Source: Clostridia bacterium (GTDB lineage Bacteria > Bacillota > Clostridia > Acetivibrionales > DSM-2933). Taken from it: a DNA stretch of 64,000 nucleotides. The stretch spans positions 38,456-102,455 of the forward strand of contig JAOAEJ010000073.1 of the NCBI GenBank assembly GCA_026416815.1, written 5' to 3'. Position 1 is the stretch's first letter. Each line of letters begins with the position of its first letter. The notes beneath the pieces were generated by a model that saw only the letters and a list, made by a program, of their open reading frames with translations, was not told where the DNA came from and did not search any database. Below are positions 1 through 9,206 of the stretch, piece after piece. The translations under genes were made by a program, and so were the position numbers.

Positions 1-1268
1 TAGGTTTCTCTATAAACTACTACCTTTAGCCCCTTCTTGCCTTCTCTAACAGTTATTTTTTGTCCATCGGGAACAGAATCGTCAATAATAAATTCTTCTC
101 CCTGAGGCAGGATTTCTTCTAATATTTCGGTCCGAAGCTTTACAGTATAATCGGTACCGTCCCTTTTCCCAAGCAAGCGAACATAAAGAGTGGAGTCCTT
201 AACTTCCGACGAAACACATAAAGAATATCCCGTACTATTCTGAAATTTCATATCTATATAATCTTCTGCTATTGTGGCGTCTTGACCCGGTTCCACATAC
301 CCCAACGGTAAGGTATGATGTACTCTTTCCAAAATATCCAGCTTTGCTTTAAGTGCAGCCCCATATAATGTTGTAGTTACCTGACAAACCCCTCCGCCTG
401 GCCCCTTAATCAATTCATTCTTATAAATGACCGGCGCGTCTTTATACCCATTCTCAATAGTTCTCGGACCGAGGGCGTTATTCATAGAGAATATGTCAGC
501 AGGCTTAAGTATCAGACCGTTAATCTTTTGGCTTGCCAGTTTTATGTTATGTGTCCTATTAATATCATTTGAGTTAAACTTCGTAGTAAAATACGCCACT
601 ACACCATCTATACCCTTAACATCATTATAAACTATTTTAGGCTTTTTTTCATCGATAAATAATTTAATATTTTCAAAATTTCTTTTCTGCAAGCAATCAT
701 TAACTAAAGCAATATTTTTAGCAATGTCCAGAGATTTTCCCTGTATATCCTTTTCTATTGTTATCGTCCCATTTGCATATATGACTTCAGCACTTTTTTC
801 CTGCTGATCAACCTGATTCTTAATATCACCTAGAATATCCTGCAGTTTTTTTCTGTCAAATCCAATATCCAAGGTTAAGTTAAGGTTATTAAACCTTATA
901 TCTAAAATAGAATATAGCCTGTAAAATATATTGCCTGTCCTGCCAATCTTATAGGCACTATCAAGGCACTCATCAACCATAAATTTTAATGAAATATCTT
1001 TATGGTCAACCACCCATGCATTCTCATTATGCTGAAGGAGAATTTTTTTGTGGCGATACATGTTATCCAGCTTTTTGCCGATTAGTATTTTTGCTTGCGA
1101 CTTGCTTAATCCCGATACTTCCAGCCCCTCAATACTGATTCCTTTATAGTATGTATTTTGGGTAGAAACCACACCAACCCAGATAACTAAAAGAGTTACC
1201 ATCAAAAGTATAGGGCTGTATATAAAAAGCCTTCTTTTTTGAATTAATGTTTGCACAACAAGTAACAT
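1..1268 (-). CDS. VanW family protein, C-terminus outside window
   Basis: I translated this frame from an ATG at 1268; it stays open to the window edge, so the 3' end is missing. The start follows an AAGAAGGG ribosome site. The product has a short cytoplasmic N-terminus, one membrane segment (about residues 14-35, hydrophobic IYSPILLMVTLLVIWVGVV), a middle region like the YoaR-type peptidoglycan-binding domain, then a clear VanW core with SMNNALGPRT and the conserved GPGGGVCQVTTTLYGAAL. The visible end (ILPQGEEFIIDDSVPDGQK, then VREGKKG) resembles the start of a G5 domain. VanW proteins are extracytoplasmic and of unsettled function, linked to vancomycin clusters and to cell walls generally. 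Nothing here suggests a van resistance cluster. Confidence 0.85.
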   Translation of the reverse strand, partial: MLLVVQTLIQKRRLFIYSPILLMVTLLVIWVGVVSTQNTYYKGISIEGLEVSGLSKSQAKILIGKKLDNMYRHKKILLQHNENAWVVDHKDISLKFMVDECLDSAYKIGRTGNIFYRLYSILDIRFNNLNLTLDIGFDRKKLQDILGDIKNQVDQQEKSAEVIYANGTITIEKDIQGKSLDIAKNIALVNDCLQKRNFENIKLFIDEKKPKIVYNDVKGIDGVVAYFTTKFNSNDINRTHNIKLASQKINGLILKPADIFSMNNALGPRTIENGYKDAPVIYKNELIKGPGGGVCQVTTTLYGAALKAKLDILERVHHTLPLGYVEPGQDATIAEDYIDMKFQNSTGYSLCVSSEVKDSTLYVRLLGKRDGTDYTVKLRTEILEEILPQGEEFIIDDSVPDGQKITVREGKKGLKVVVYRET

Positions 1269-1519
1269 ATATTTATAACCCTTCTTAATGGGTGCCTATA
1301 CACCGACATCCCATATGTATTCTTTGGAGTTTATCCACTACTATATAAATATTATTACTTGTTAATGCAATATTACATTCTGTTAATTTTTTGTGCAAAA
1401 TTAAGTCAATTTCCAGTTTGAATCAGTGACTATTTTTAGTTTTACTTTATTACGCCTGTATTAAAGGCACTTGTGACGACAAGTTTATTTAACAATTACA
1501 TTTTTTTCAGAAGCATGTA

Positions 1520-2701
1520 TTATTTAGCTACAACTTTTATCACTTCGGTGTCCTCAATAGCTTTATTAATCATATCTTCAATACCTTCAAGGCGGGTTTC
1601 CGACTGAAGTATCTTTTCCAGCTGCGGCCTGGTATTCGGGTGCTTTGCTACAAATACGGTACAACAGTCCTCATAAGGCAGTATTGAGGTTTCAAAGGTA
1701 TTTATTTTTCTTGCTATCTCAATAACTTCATTTTTGTCCATACCTATGAGAGGTCTGAATACAGGCATAGAAACGACGGCATTTGTCACCGCAAGGCTCT
1801 GTATCGTCTGGCTGGCTACCTGTCCCATGCTTTCACCGGTAACCAATGCAAGGGCTCCGACCTTTCTGGAAATGCGCTCTGATATTATCATCATTATACG
1901 CCTCATTATGATGGTCATTTGGTCATGAGGACATTTTTCATTTATTGCAAGCTGTATATCGGTAAAAGGCACAACATGCAGGTTTATCCGCTGGCAGTAG
2001 GTAGCTAGTATTTGAGCAAGTTCTATAACTTTTTCTTTTGCCCTCTCACTTGTATAGGGATAACTATAGAAATGGACAGCTTCTATCTCGACTCCCCTTT
2101 TTGCCATCATCCAGCCTGCTACAGGGCTGTCTATACCTCCTGATAAGAGGAGCATTACTTTACCGTTAGTACCTACGGGAAGCCCTCCGTTTGCCGGTAT
2201 AATCTCAGAATAAATGTATGTCGACTCCCTTACCTCAACATATAAAATAAAGGAAGGATTATTTACATCTACACTTAGGGAAGGAATATTACTCAGAAGG
2301 TGTGCACCCAACTCTCTGCTCACTTCAGGAGACTGCATAGGAAAGCGTTTGTTACCCCTTTTTGTCTCTACCTTAAATGTTTTATATCCTTTTCTTTCAA
2401 TAAGATCTTCTACAAGCTTAAGTGAGTACTCCTTCATTTCTTCAAATTCAGTATTGATTTTCCACACCGGGCTAACCGACACAATACCAAAAACCTTTGT
2501 CAGCTTATCCATAGCAGCTTCGAAATCATATTCTTCGGTTTGCGGCTCAACATATATCCTTGCCTGTGACTTGGTAATACTAACTTTCCCAAACCCATAT
2601 AGAGCTTTTTTTATATTACCGATAAGCTTATCCTCAAATACCGGCCTATTGAGACCCTTTAAAATTATCTCTCCGTACCTTACAAGAATTACCTTCTTCA
2701 T
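1520..2701 (-). CDS. thiI: tRNA 4-thiouridine synthase ThiI
   Basis: ThiI adenylates U8 of tRNA and accepts sulfur from a cysteine desulfurase to make 4-thiouridine; in some bacteria it also feeds thiazole synthesis. The 393-residue protein has an N-terminal ferredoxin-like/THUMP region (about 1-165) and a PP-loop ATPase with LLLSGGIDSPVAGWMMAKRG near residue 187. YEDCCTVFVAKHPNTRP near the C-terminus carries the conserved Cys pair of the family. It lacks the C-terminal rhodanese domain of the E. coli protein, as is usual in Firmicutes. The start codon overlaps the nifS stop (ATGA) and a GGAGGA site lies inside the end of nifS, so the two are translationally coupled; nifS is presumably the dedicated sulfur donor. 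Confidence 0.95.
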   Translation of the reverse strand: MKKVILVRYGEIILKGLNRPVFEDKLIGNIKKALYGFGKVSITKSQARIYVEPQTEEYDFEAAMDKLTKVFGIVSVSPVWKINTEFEEMKEYSLKLVEDLIERKGYKTFKVETKRGNKRFPMQSPEVSRELGAHLLSNIPSLSVDVNNPSFILYVEVRESTYIYSEIIPANGGLPVGTNGKVMLLLSGGIDSPVAGWMMAKRGVEIEAVHFYSYPYTSERAKEKVIELAQILATYCQRINLHVVPFTDIQLAINEKCPHDQMTIIMRRIMMIISERISRKVGALALVTGESMGQVASQTIQSLAVTNAVVSMPVFRPLIGMDKNEVIEIARKINTFETSILPYEDCCTVFVAKHPNTRPQLEKILQSETRLEGIEDMINKAIEDTEVIKVVAK

Positions 2702-3861
2702 CTCTTTCCTCCACGGCTTATTTGAATTTTTGGCACTATATTCTTTAGTGCTTCTATAGTATCGTTGATGTCCTCTTCGGTGTTAAATTCAGAAAAGCTG
2801 AACCTTACTGCTCCTTCTATATCACAAGTTTCTATACCTACCGCCTTCAGTACATGGCTGTGAAGATTTTTTCGCGACGAACATGCAGACCCGGTGGATA
2901 CAAAAATGTTTTTCTCCTCAAGGTGATGGAGAAGTACTTCCGAACGCAGCCTTCCTAATGATACATTAAGAATATAAGGAGAAGCACTTTCTGATGAAAT
3001 AAACTTAGTCGTTTCTATATTTTCCTTCAATTTTTCTATAAACAAGTTTTTTAACGCTAAAACCTTGCTATTATTTGTCTCCATTGACTTATGAATAGTC
3101 TCAGCCGCCAGTCCGAAGCCTGCAATTCCGGTAATATTTTCAGTTCCTGAGCGAAGTAATGCTTCCTGACCGCCTCCTATTATTATTGGCTTGATCTTTA
3201 CGCCCTTATTTACAAATAATGCACCGGCACCTTTAGGTCCGTGTATTTTGTGAGAGCTTATTGATATCATATCTATACTCATCTTTTTAGGCGAAATTTT
3301 CATTTTACCATAAGACTGAACACAGTCCACATGCAGGCAGGCTTCACGGTTTAGAGAATTTTTTATTTTGGCTACTTCTTCAATAGGCTGAATAGAGCCT
3401 ATTTCATTATTTATGTGCATTATGCTTATTAGTGATGTCTCTTTATTTATCTTATTTTTAAGCTCATCTAGGTTTATAATACCATCTTTCCCGACACCTA
3501 TATAATCAACCTTATATCCGTTAGGTTCAAGGTATTTAAAAAGCTCAAGAATTGACGGATGCTCTATTTGTGATGTTATAATGTGTCTACCTTTCCTTGG
3601 ATTAGCTTCCAGGTACCCTCTTATGGCAAGGTTGTTTGATTCGGTTCCACCGGACGTGAAAACAATCTCCTTAGTATCAACTCCTATGGTATTCGCAATG
3701 GTTTCCCTTGCTTTTTTTATCAGCCTTTCGGCTTCACTTCCTTTAGTGTGCAATGATGAGGGGTTGCCATATATATTTTTATTTATGTAGTTTATATAAT
3801 GGATTACTTCATCATAAGGCCTGGTAGTTGCACTATTATCCAGATAAATATCCCTAATCAT
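2698..3861 (-). CDS. nifS: Cysteine desulfurase (NifS/IscS family)
   Basis: A PLP enzyme that takes sulfur from L-cysteine as an enzyme persulfide. Visible signatures: YLDNSATTRPYDEV at the N-terminus, SSHKIHGPKGAGALFV with the PLP lysine, and STGSACSSRKN with the persulfide cysteine on the long class-I type loop. I place the start at the ATG at 3861, because AGAGG lies six bases upstream; a TTG six bases earlier would abut the ribosome site. At 387 residues it is normal length. It overlaps thiI by four bases. This matches the Bacillus nifZ-thiI arrangement, in which a separate desulfurase serves ThiI rather than general Fe-S assembly; that role is inferred from context. Confidence 0.94.
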   Translation of the reverse strand: MIRDIYLDNSATTRPYDEVIHYINYINKNIYGNPSSLHTKGSEAERLIKKARETIANTIGVDTKEIVFTSGGTESNNLAIRGYLEANPRKGRHIITSQIEHPSILELFKYLEPNGYKVDYIGVGKDGIINLDELKNKINKETSLISIMHINNEIGSIQPIEEVAKIKNSLNREACLHVDCVQSYGKMKISPKKMSIDMISISSHKIHGPKGAGALFVNKGVKIKPIIIGGGQEALLRSGTENITGIAGFGLAAETIHKSMETNNSKVLALKNLFIEKLKENIETTKFISSESASPYILNVSLGRLRSEVLLHHLEEKNIFVSTGSACSSRKNLHSHVLKAVGIETCDIEGAVRFSFSEFNTEEDINDTIEALKNIVPKIQISRGGKR

Positions 3862-4063
3862 GTCCAACCTCTATTATTTGATTTATTCTATATTATAGTA
3901 ACATTTGCGATTTTACATTATGTTATTCTAACATATAATACAAATTTTAACCATTAAATGCAAGGCTTTTTCCTGTGTTTTTACACACAAGATATGTTGA
4001 ACAATTATAATACCAATGATAAAATTAACTCAACAACCTTCTTTTTTTCTATTGGAGGAGTTT

Positions 4064-5848
4064 ATGCCGGGATCTGACTACATTAAAAAGGTATTATGCT
4101 TAACGATAATCTTCACTATCATTCTAACAACTTTTATGCCATGTTTTGCGGCTCAGGGTACAGCCAGTACGATAAAACGCTTTTCCGATGTACCCCAAGG
4201 GCATTGGACTGACAAAGCCGTTCATTTTTTACGCCAGAAAAATGTCACTCAAGGTATTGGTAATAACAAATTCGGATTTGGCCTCACCATCAAGAGAGGT
4301 GACTTTGTTATGTTTCTTGTAAGGTTAATGGGCTGGAAGATATACGCGCCCTCCATAGGCAGCTTTGTTGATAATAAAGATAAAGGCAAATCATATTTTA
4401 CGTATATAGAAACCGCCCTTGTACATGGAGTAGTAACTAAGGATTCTGCTAAATTTCGTCCCGAGGATAATATAACAAAAGAAGAAGCCGCTGTTATGCT
4501 GGTATGCTGCATGGGTTACGACAGCTTGGCTAAGCAGATATCCTACCTTGGAAAGCCCTATAGCGATGTAACAAATAACACTGGGTATATCACTATCGTT
4601 AAGGATATTGGGATAATGAGCGGCAATTCAAAGGGACAGTTCCTGCCAAAGGCTGCGGTGAAAAAAGAAGAAGCTGCTGTTATGCTGGTAAAAATGTATG
4701 AAAAGCTAAATACCACAATTAAAAGTCTACATGCTTTTTATGCAATAAGTTCATATAGTCAGATAAACTTTATAAAAGACCTTGATTCTGTAAGTTTTGC
4801 ATGGAGCCGTTTGGAATATGATAAATCCTCTAACAAAGTCCAACTCAATATGACAACAGCAAATAATAATGACTTCTATCTTCCAAAGGGTTTTTCAGAA
4901 CCTGTAAATTTTGCAGAACAAAATAGTGCTTCTGTCCAACTTAATATATTTGCTACCCAGGAAACAACTATTACTGACGAAAAAAAACGTGTCAACCTAG
5001 GTTTGATTGAGTACATACTGACAACCCCATCTGTCAGAGCAGATGTGATTGCCAGCATAGTGCAAAAGGTAAACAATATCAATTCAGGAGGAGAGCAGGT
5101 TTCTTTTAATGGAGTTGTAATAGATTTCGAATGTATGAGGGGTGCCGCCTTAAGCAAGCAGTTCAACTCGTTCTTGATAGAGCTGAATAAGGAACTTAAA
5201 AAGTATCAAAAAAACTTGTACGTGGCAGTTCATCCAACGCGAAGACCGGGCCAAGCATATTTCGATGGGTATGATTATAAGTCTATTGGTGAAATAGCCG
5301 ATAAAGTTATACTTATGGCTCACGACTATAATGCAAAAAAGCTTAGTGAAAGTGATATGCAAAATGGGTTTACTTCCACACCCCTTACACCTATAGATGA
5401 GATTTACTATGCCTTAAGGGCAATAACCGACAAGAATACAGGGGTAAAAGACTTAAATAAAATAATGCTGCAAATTTCCTTCGGCTCGGTGCAGTGGAAA
5501 AAGGTCAAAGGAAGGGTTATAAAACAGTACCCCGATTTACCTACCTATGAGCAAATCAAACAAAGGCTTTATAACAAAAATGGCAGTGAAAAGGTAAGTA
5601 TGATGTTTGACAGCAGAACAATGAACCCATGGTTTACGTACCATAATACCTCTGATAATACCGATAATACCATCTGGTATGAGGATTCCAGAAGTATCTC
5701 GAGTAAAATTAAGCTGGCAAAAATGTTTGGGGTTCAAAGCTTTTCTTTATGGCGCTTAGGTAACATACCTGCTTACGAAGATAGTGCTTCTCAAAAAATA
5801 TATCTGGATATATGGCAGCAGATAAAAAAGCTTCGCTCATTAAGATAA
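4064..5848 (+). CDS. SLH-domain secreted GH18-family glycosidase
   Basis: The start is the ATG at 4064, five bases after GGAGG; an in-frame ATG at 4016 has no ribosome site. The roughly 594-residue product has a signal peptide (to about MPCFAAQG), then three S-layer-homology repeats (starting FSDVPQGHWTDKAV, FVDNKDKGKSYF and YSDVTNNTGYI), then a GH18 TIM barrel. FNGVVIDFECMRG carries the acidic cluster, with the Glu as expected catalytic acid; VILMAHDYNAK, MLQISFGSVQW and the terminal FSLWRLGNIP match the YaaH/SleL-like branch, which cuts N-acetylglucosamine-containing wall polymers. The SLH repeats should hold it on the cell wall. It runs opposite to nifS and is followed after 47 bp by a membrane protein on the same strand. 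The exact substrate is unknown. Confidence 0.88.
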   Translation: MPGSDYIKKVLCLTIIFTIILTTFMPCFAAQGTASTIKRFSDVPQGHWTDKAVHFLRQKNVTQGIGNNKFGFGLTIKRGDFVMFLVRLMGWKIYAPSIGSFVDNKDKGKSYFTYIETALVHGVVTKDSAKFRPEDNITKEEAAVMLVCCMGYDSLAKQISYLGKPYSDVTNNTGYITIVKDIGIMSGNSKGQFLPKAAVKKEEAAVMLVKMYEKLNTTIKSLHAFYAISSYSQINFIKDLDSVSFAWSRLEYDKSSNKVQLNMTTANNNDFYLPKGFSEPVNFAEQNSASVQLNIFATQETTITDEKKRVNLGLIEYILTTPSVRADVIASIVQKVNNINSGGEQVSFNGVVIDFECMRGAALSKQFNSFLIELNKELKKYQKNLYVAVHPTRRPGQAYFDGYDYKSIGEIADKVILMAHDYNAKKLSESDMQNGFTSTPLTPIDEIYYALRAITDKNTGVKDLNKIMLQISFGSVQWKKVKGRVIKQYPDLPTYEQIKQRLYNKNGSEKVSMMFDSRTMNPWFTYHNTSDNTDNTIWYEDSRSISSKIKLAKMFGVQSFSLWRLGNIPAYEDSASQKIYLDIWQQIKKLRSLR

Positions 5849-5895
5849 ATTCCTGCAACTAACCATAAAAATATTTTATTATATGTGAGGTCCAA

Positions 5896-7674
5896 ATGCT
5901 AAAAAAAATAGAGGCAATTCTTCAAAATAAACTTGCACCTTTCTGCTTAATCGCTATTTTAGCTCTAATTGTTTATTGTAATAGCTTTACTTCCCCTTTT
6001 ACTCTTGATGATTTCGGTTCAATAAGCAATAACTATTCTATCCGAAATCCCTTGGATATTGCATCTATGTGGCAGTTTTACTCAGGCAGAGTTTTAGCTT
6101 ATATCACTTTTTCAATCAACTACTTCATTCACGATACGGGTGTTATTGGATACCATATTGTAAATACTCTGATTCATATTATAAACGGCATCCTTGTATA
6201 CTTAATACTCCACAGTATTTTAGGACTTGAGCATTTTAAAGGCAAAATTCCGGGTAAGTATAAAAGCCTTATAAGTTTACTCTGTGCATTTATATTCATT
6301 TGCCACCCTGTTCAGGTAAATGCAGTAACCTATATAGTTCAGCGTATTGCTTCTCTGGCCGCCATGTTTTACCTTTTAGCGGTGCTATTTTTCTTAAAAT
6401 ACCGCATACATGATAAGTGGATATATTTAGTGTTCACGCTAATATTTACCGTTATGGCTATGTTTACAAAAGAAAACTCAATAACCATTCCTTTTATGCT
6501 TTTAATACTTGAACTTATGTTCTTCTTGAAAGACGGCAAAACCTCATGGAAAAAGCGTGGAGCTTTTTTATTTATATTACTAGCGACGATTTGTATAGTT
6601 CCAGGTACGCTCCTTCTTCTTAAGGGCTATAGCCAAAGTGACCCCAGTGTTTCATTCAAGGCAAGTACTTCTATGGATAGGTTCCACTATTTTTTTACCG
6701 AGCTAAATGTAATAGTTATATATATAAAGCTGCTGTTCTTACCTTATAACCAAAACTTTGATTACAGCAACGACTTTCCTGTTTCGACAACTATATGGGA
6801 AAATTACTCCTATATTTCGTTTATAATCCTATGCCTAATAGGCTTATTTGGCTTGTTAAATCTCAAAAGAAACAAGCTGATTACATTGGGCATACTTTGG
6901 TTTTTCATAGGTCTATCGGTAGAATCCTCGTTTATCTCAATTAAGGATGTTTACTTTGAACACAGGCTCTACTTCCCTATCATAGGCTTCATAATGTTCA
7001 TCGTTGGGCTATCCTTTATGGAGTTTAAAAATCCGCACAGGCGTTATTTGTTTCAGAAGCCGTTATTAATATTCATGGTCATTACCTGCACTATGATACT
7101 GTCCTATTCGACACTTACTCTTAAGAGGAATTACATTTTCAGTAATGACATAAGGCTATGGTCTGATGTAGTAAAAAAAGCTCCCAAAAGTGACCGGGCG
7201 CACAGTATACTTGGAAAAAATTATTTGGACGCTGCAGAGTTATATGAGGATAAAAGGAAAGACTATCTTGAACAAGCAGAAAAAGAGCTTCATGAAGCAA
7301 TCAAATTGGATTACCACAACGACACGGCTCACTGTAACCTTGCCAAGGTTTATCTGATGAAAAAGGATTATGAAAACTGTATTATCCAAGCTAACGTGGC
7401 TAATTCTATGGAAAGGTCGGTTTATGCTTATAACAACCTTGGGCTGGCTTATAAGGAGATGGGTAAACAGAAGGACGCAATAGGTGCTTTTCAAGAAGGC
7501 TATAACATTGATAATAAATGCACTTTTATAACTAAAAACTTAGCAGATACTTATTACGAAATCAAGGACTATAAAAATGCAAAATCTTACTATGAACAAT
7601 ACCAAAAGAACGCTCTACGGAAGAACAGTGACGTTCAAAAAAAATTGGAAGATATCAATGGAAAGCTTAAATAA
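5896..7674 (+). CDS. TMTC-like membrane glycosyltransferase with TPR tail
   Basis: A 592-residue protein with about ten membrane segments in residues 1-400 followed by tetratricopeptide repeats (about 420-590, e.g. NLAKVYLMKKDYENCIIQA and NNLGLAYKEMGKQKDAIGAF). TLDDFGSI in the first outer loop, the ICHPVQVNAVTYIVQRIASL segment and FEHRLYFPIIG match the GT-C-fold TMTC/O-mannosyltransferase-like family, where the acidic loop is catalytic. Such proteins move sugar from a lipid carrier to exported protein. The ribosome site is GTGAGG, five bases before the ATG. It follows the SLH glycosidase by 47 bp and is probably co-transcribed, so an S-layer or SLH protein is a reasonable but unproven acceptor. 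Downstream its terminator-like hairpin is split by an IS. Confidence 0.75.
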   Translation: MLKKIEAILQNKLAPFCLIAILALIVYCNSFTSPFTLDDFGSISNNYSIRNPLDIASMWQFYSGRVLAYITFSINYFIHDTGVIGYHIVNTLIHIINGILVYLILHSILGLEHFKGKIPGKYKSLISLLCAFIFICHPVQVNAVTYIVQRIASLAAMFYLLAVLFFLKYRIHDKWIYLVFTLIFTVMAMFTKENSITIPFMLLILELMFFLKDGKTSWKKRGAFLFILLATICIVPGTLLLLKGYSQSDPSVSFKASTSMDRFHYFFTELNVIVIYIKLLFLPYNQNFDYSNDFPVSTTIWENYSYISFIILCLIGLFGLLNLKRNKLITLGILWFFIGLSVESSFISIKDVYFEHRLYFPIIGFIMFIVGLSFMEFKNPHRRYLFQKPLLIFMVITCTMILSYSTLTLKRNYIFSNDIRLWSDVVKKAPKSDRAHSILGKNYLDAAELYEDKRKDYLEQAEKELHEAIKLDYHNDTAHCNLAKVYLMKKDYENCIIQANVANSMERSVYAYNNLGLAYKEMGKQKDAIGAFQEGYNIDNKCTFITKNLADTYYEIKDYKNAKSYYEQYQKNALRKNSDVQKKLEDINGKLK

Positions 7675-7707
7675 CAAGTATATAAGAAAGTATAACAAGC
7701 CGCATAA

Positions 7708-7715
7708 ACCTTTAG
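7708..7715 (+). repeat. Target-site duplication, left copy
   Basis: ACCTTTAG, repeated exactly at 9173-9180. Eight bases fits the IS256 family, and the flanking bases on either side differ, so the duplication is exactly 8 bp. Confidence 0.9.
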
Positions 7716-9172
7716 GGGCGTGTAAATAATTTTGTGTATTCTCTTCTTCTTGGTTGAGAAGCATTGGTTAAGTTAATTAACATAAAGTGTATTTTGAAGG
7801 TCTAGCCGCGCGGCAATGAGCGTCGGGGTTTGGGGCAGAGCCCCGAGACTACCCTGCCAACTTGCCGTCTAGTCGGCCCTCAAAGAAAATGGATAATTGT
7901 CCGATTACCAAGTCCCAGTCACGGTAACGCAATGTCCATTTTTTTGTTACATTCATAGTAGCCAGATATAACATCTTTATCAGACTTTCATCTGTAGGGA
8001 ATATTAACTTTGTCTTGGTAACCTTCCTATACTGGCTGTGTAGGCTTTCGATTACATTTGTTGTATATATTATCTTTCTAAGTTCCGGGGGATATGCAAA
8101 GAAAGTGCATAAATTATCCCAATTCTGTTCCCAGCTTTTTATTGCATTTGGATACTTACCTTGCCATTTTTCTTTGACTGCCAGTAGTTGATCCATAGCA
8201 GCTTCTTCTGAAGGAGCAGTATATACTGTTTTTAAGTCAGCTGCAAACTGCTTTTTATCCTTATGTGCTACATACTTCATGCTTGCTCTTAGTTGGTGTA
8301 TGATACACCTTTGTATTTTAGCTTTTGGAAAGGTCGCTTGGATCGCTTCCGGGAACCCATTAAGCCCATCTACCGAGAATATCAATACATCTTTAACACC
8401 ACGGTTTTTAAGCTCATTCAATACACCCAGCCAATACTTGCTGCTCTCATTTCCCCCGATCCATATGCCTAATACATCCTTGCAACCGTCTGTATTTACA
8501 CCCATTACTACATAAGCTGCTTTGTTTACTACCTGCTTTTCCTCACGAACTTTGTAGTGAATTGCGTCCATAAATATAAACGGATAAACAGCTTCTAGCG
8601 GCCTATTTTGCCACTCTTGCACCATAGGCAGTATCCTGTCGGTGATCTTACTGACCATTTCTGCCGATATTTCAACTCCATACAAGTCTTGAATCTGAGC
8701 ATGGATGTCTCTGGTTGACATTCCTGCTGCATATAACGCTAATATTTTTTCCTCAATTCCGGTAACGGTACGCTGGTGTTTTGGCACAATTTGAGGCTCG
8801 AATTCACCATTTCGGTCTCTTGGAATATTTAAGGCAACATCTCCTAGCTGTGTTTTTATGGTCTTCTTTGAATATCCGTTTCTACTATTGGTTCCAGCAG
8901 CTTTCAACGTTTTCGTTTCCATATCATACTTGTCGTAGCCTAACTTTTCGTCCAACTCTGCTTCAAGGGATTCTTGTAGTACTTCACGAAACATTTCCTT
9001 TAATGTAGCCAGAATATCATCAGGACTGCTGAAATTTTTCTCTCGAATTAAATCTCTTATTACTTCCTTTGGTATGATTGACATAAATAAAATCTCCTCC
9101 TCAGCTTTATATCCAAATTCTCGCCAAGAAGGAGATTATTGATTCACTTTACACAAAATTATTTATAGGCTC
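7716..9172 (-). mobile_element. Complete IS256-family insertion sequence (1457 bp)
   Basis: The element is bounded by imperfect terminal inverted repeats of about 24 bp: the left end begins GGGCGTGTAAATAATTTTGT and the right end, read inward, begins GAGCCTATAAATAATTTTGT, differing at a few positions near the tips. It holds one transposase gene and is flanked by an identical 8-bp duplication. Intact ends, an intact transposase and an exact duplication point to a recent and possibly still active insertion. The 130 bp between the transposase stop and the left end hold GC-rich inverted repeats (for example GGGGCAGAGCCCC). Confidence 0.93.
7849..9084 (-). CDS. IS256-family (mutator-type) transposase
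   Basis: A 411-residue DDE transposase of the Transposase_mut family. Catalytic residues are recognisable: the first Asp in FIFMDAIHYKV, the second in IFSVDGLNGFPEAI followed by the family hallmark CIIHQLR, and the Glu in NVIESLHSQYRK. The N-terminus (DDILATLKEMFREVLQESLE) matches the family's DNA-binding helices. A GAGGAGGAG ribosome site lies upstream of the ATG at 9084. Length and motifs are complete and I see no frameshift, so the protein should be functional. It is the only gene of the element. Confidence 0.95.
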   Translation of the reverse strand: MSIIPKEVIRDLIREKNFSSPDDILATLKEMFREVLQESLEAELDEKLGYDKYDMETKTLKAAGTNSRNGYSKKTIKTQLGDVALNIPRDRNGEFEPQIVPKHQRTVTGIEEKILALYAAGMSTRDIHAQIQDLYGVEISAEMVSKITDRILPMVQEWQNRPLEAVYPFIFMDAIHYKVREEKQVVNKAAYVVMGVNTDGCKDVLGIWIGGNESSKYWLGVLNELKNRGVKDVLIFSVDGLNGFPEAIQATFPKAKIQRCIIHQLRASMKYVAHKDKKQFAADLKTVYTAPSEEAAMDQLLAVKEKWQGKYPNAIKSWEQNWDNLCTFFAYPPELRKIIYTTNVIESLHSQYRKVTKTKLIFPTDESLIKMLYLATMNVTKKWTLRYRDWDLVIGQLSIFFEGRLDGKLAG

Positions 9173-9180
9173 ACCTTTAG
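9173..9180 (+). repeat. Target-site duplication, right copy
   Basis: ACCTTTAG, identical to 7708-7715, directly abutting the right end of the IS256-family element. Confidence 0.9.
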
Positions 9181-9206
9181 TTTTTGCGGCTTGTCCCATA
9201 CAAAAA

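Larger units (their letters stand above)
7695..9194. terminator. Bidirectional terminator-like hairpin split by an IS
   Basis: ACAAGCCGCA at 7695-7704 and its exact complement TGCGGCTTGT at 9185-9194 flank the IS256 element. Removing the element and one copy of the 8-bp duplication restores a perfect 10-bp stem with a 15-base loop ending in a T run, between two convergent genes. It was therefore probably the shared terminator of the TMTC-like gene and the Cys-rich gene. As it stands the arms are 1.5 kb apart. Confidence 0.7.

Noticed and set aside
1..1268. Vancomycin-resistance locus
   Set aside because: VanW homologues are common in clostridia without resistance; no vanR, vanS, vanH, vanX or ligase gene is present.
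1469..1484. Inverted repeat ACTTGT/ACAAGT downstream of thiI
   Set aside because: Only a 6-bp stem with a weak T tail; too little to call a terminator.
2214..2759. 181-codon open frame on the plus strand
   Set aside because: Lies antisense to thiI and nifS, which are clear family members; no ribosome site or recognisable motif. The same holds for the other long frames opposite carB, mutL, miaA and pyrC.
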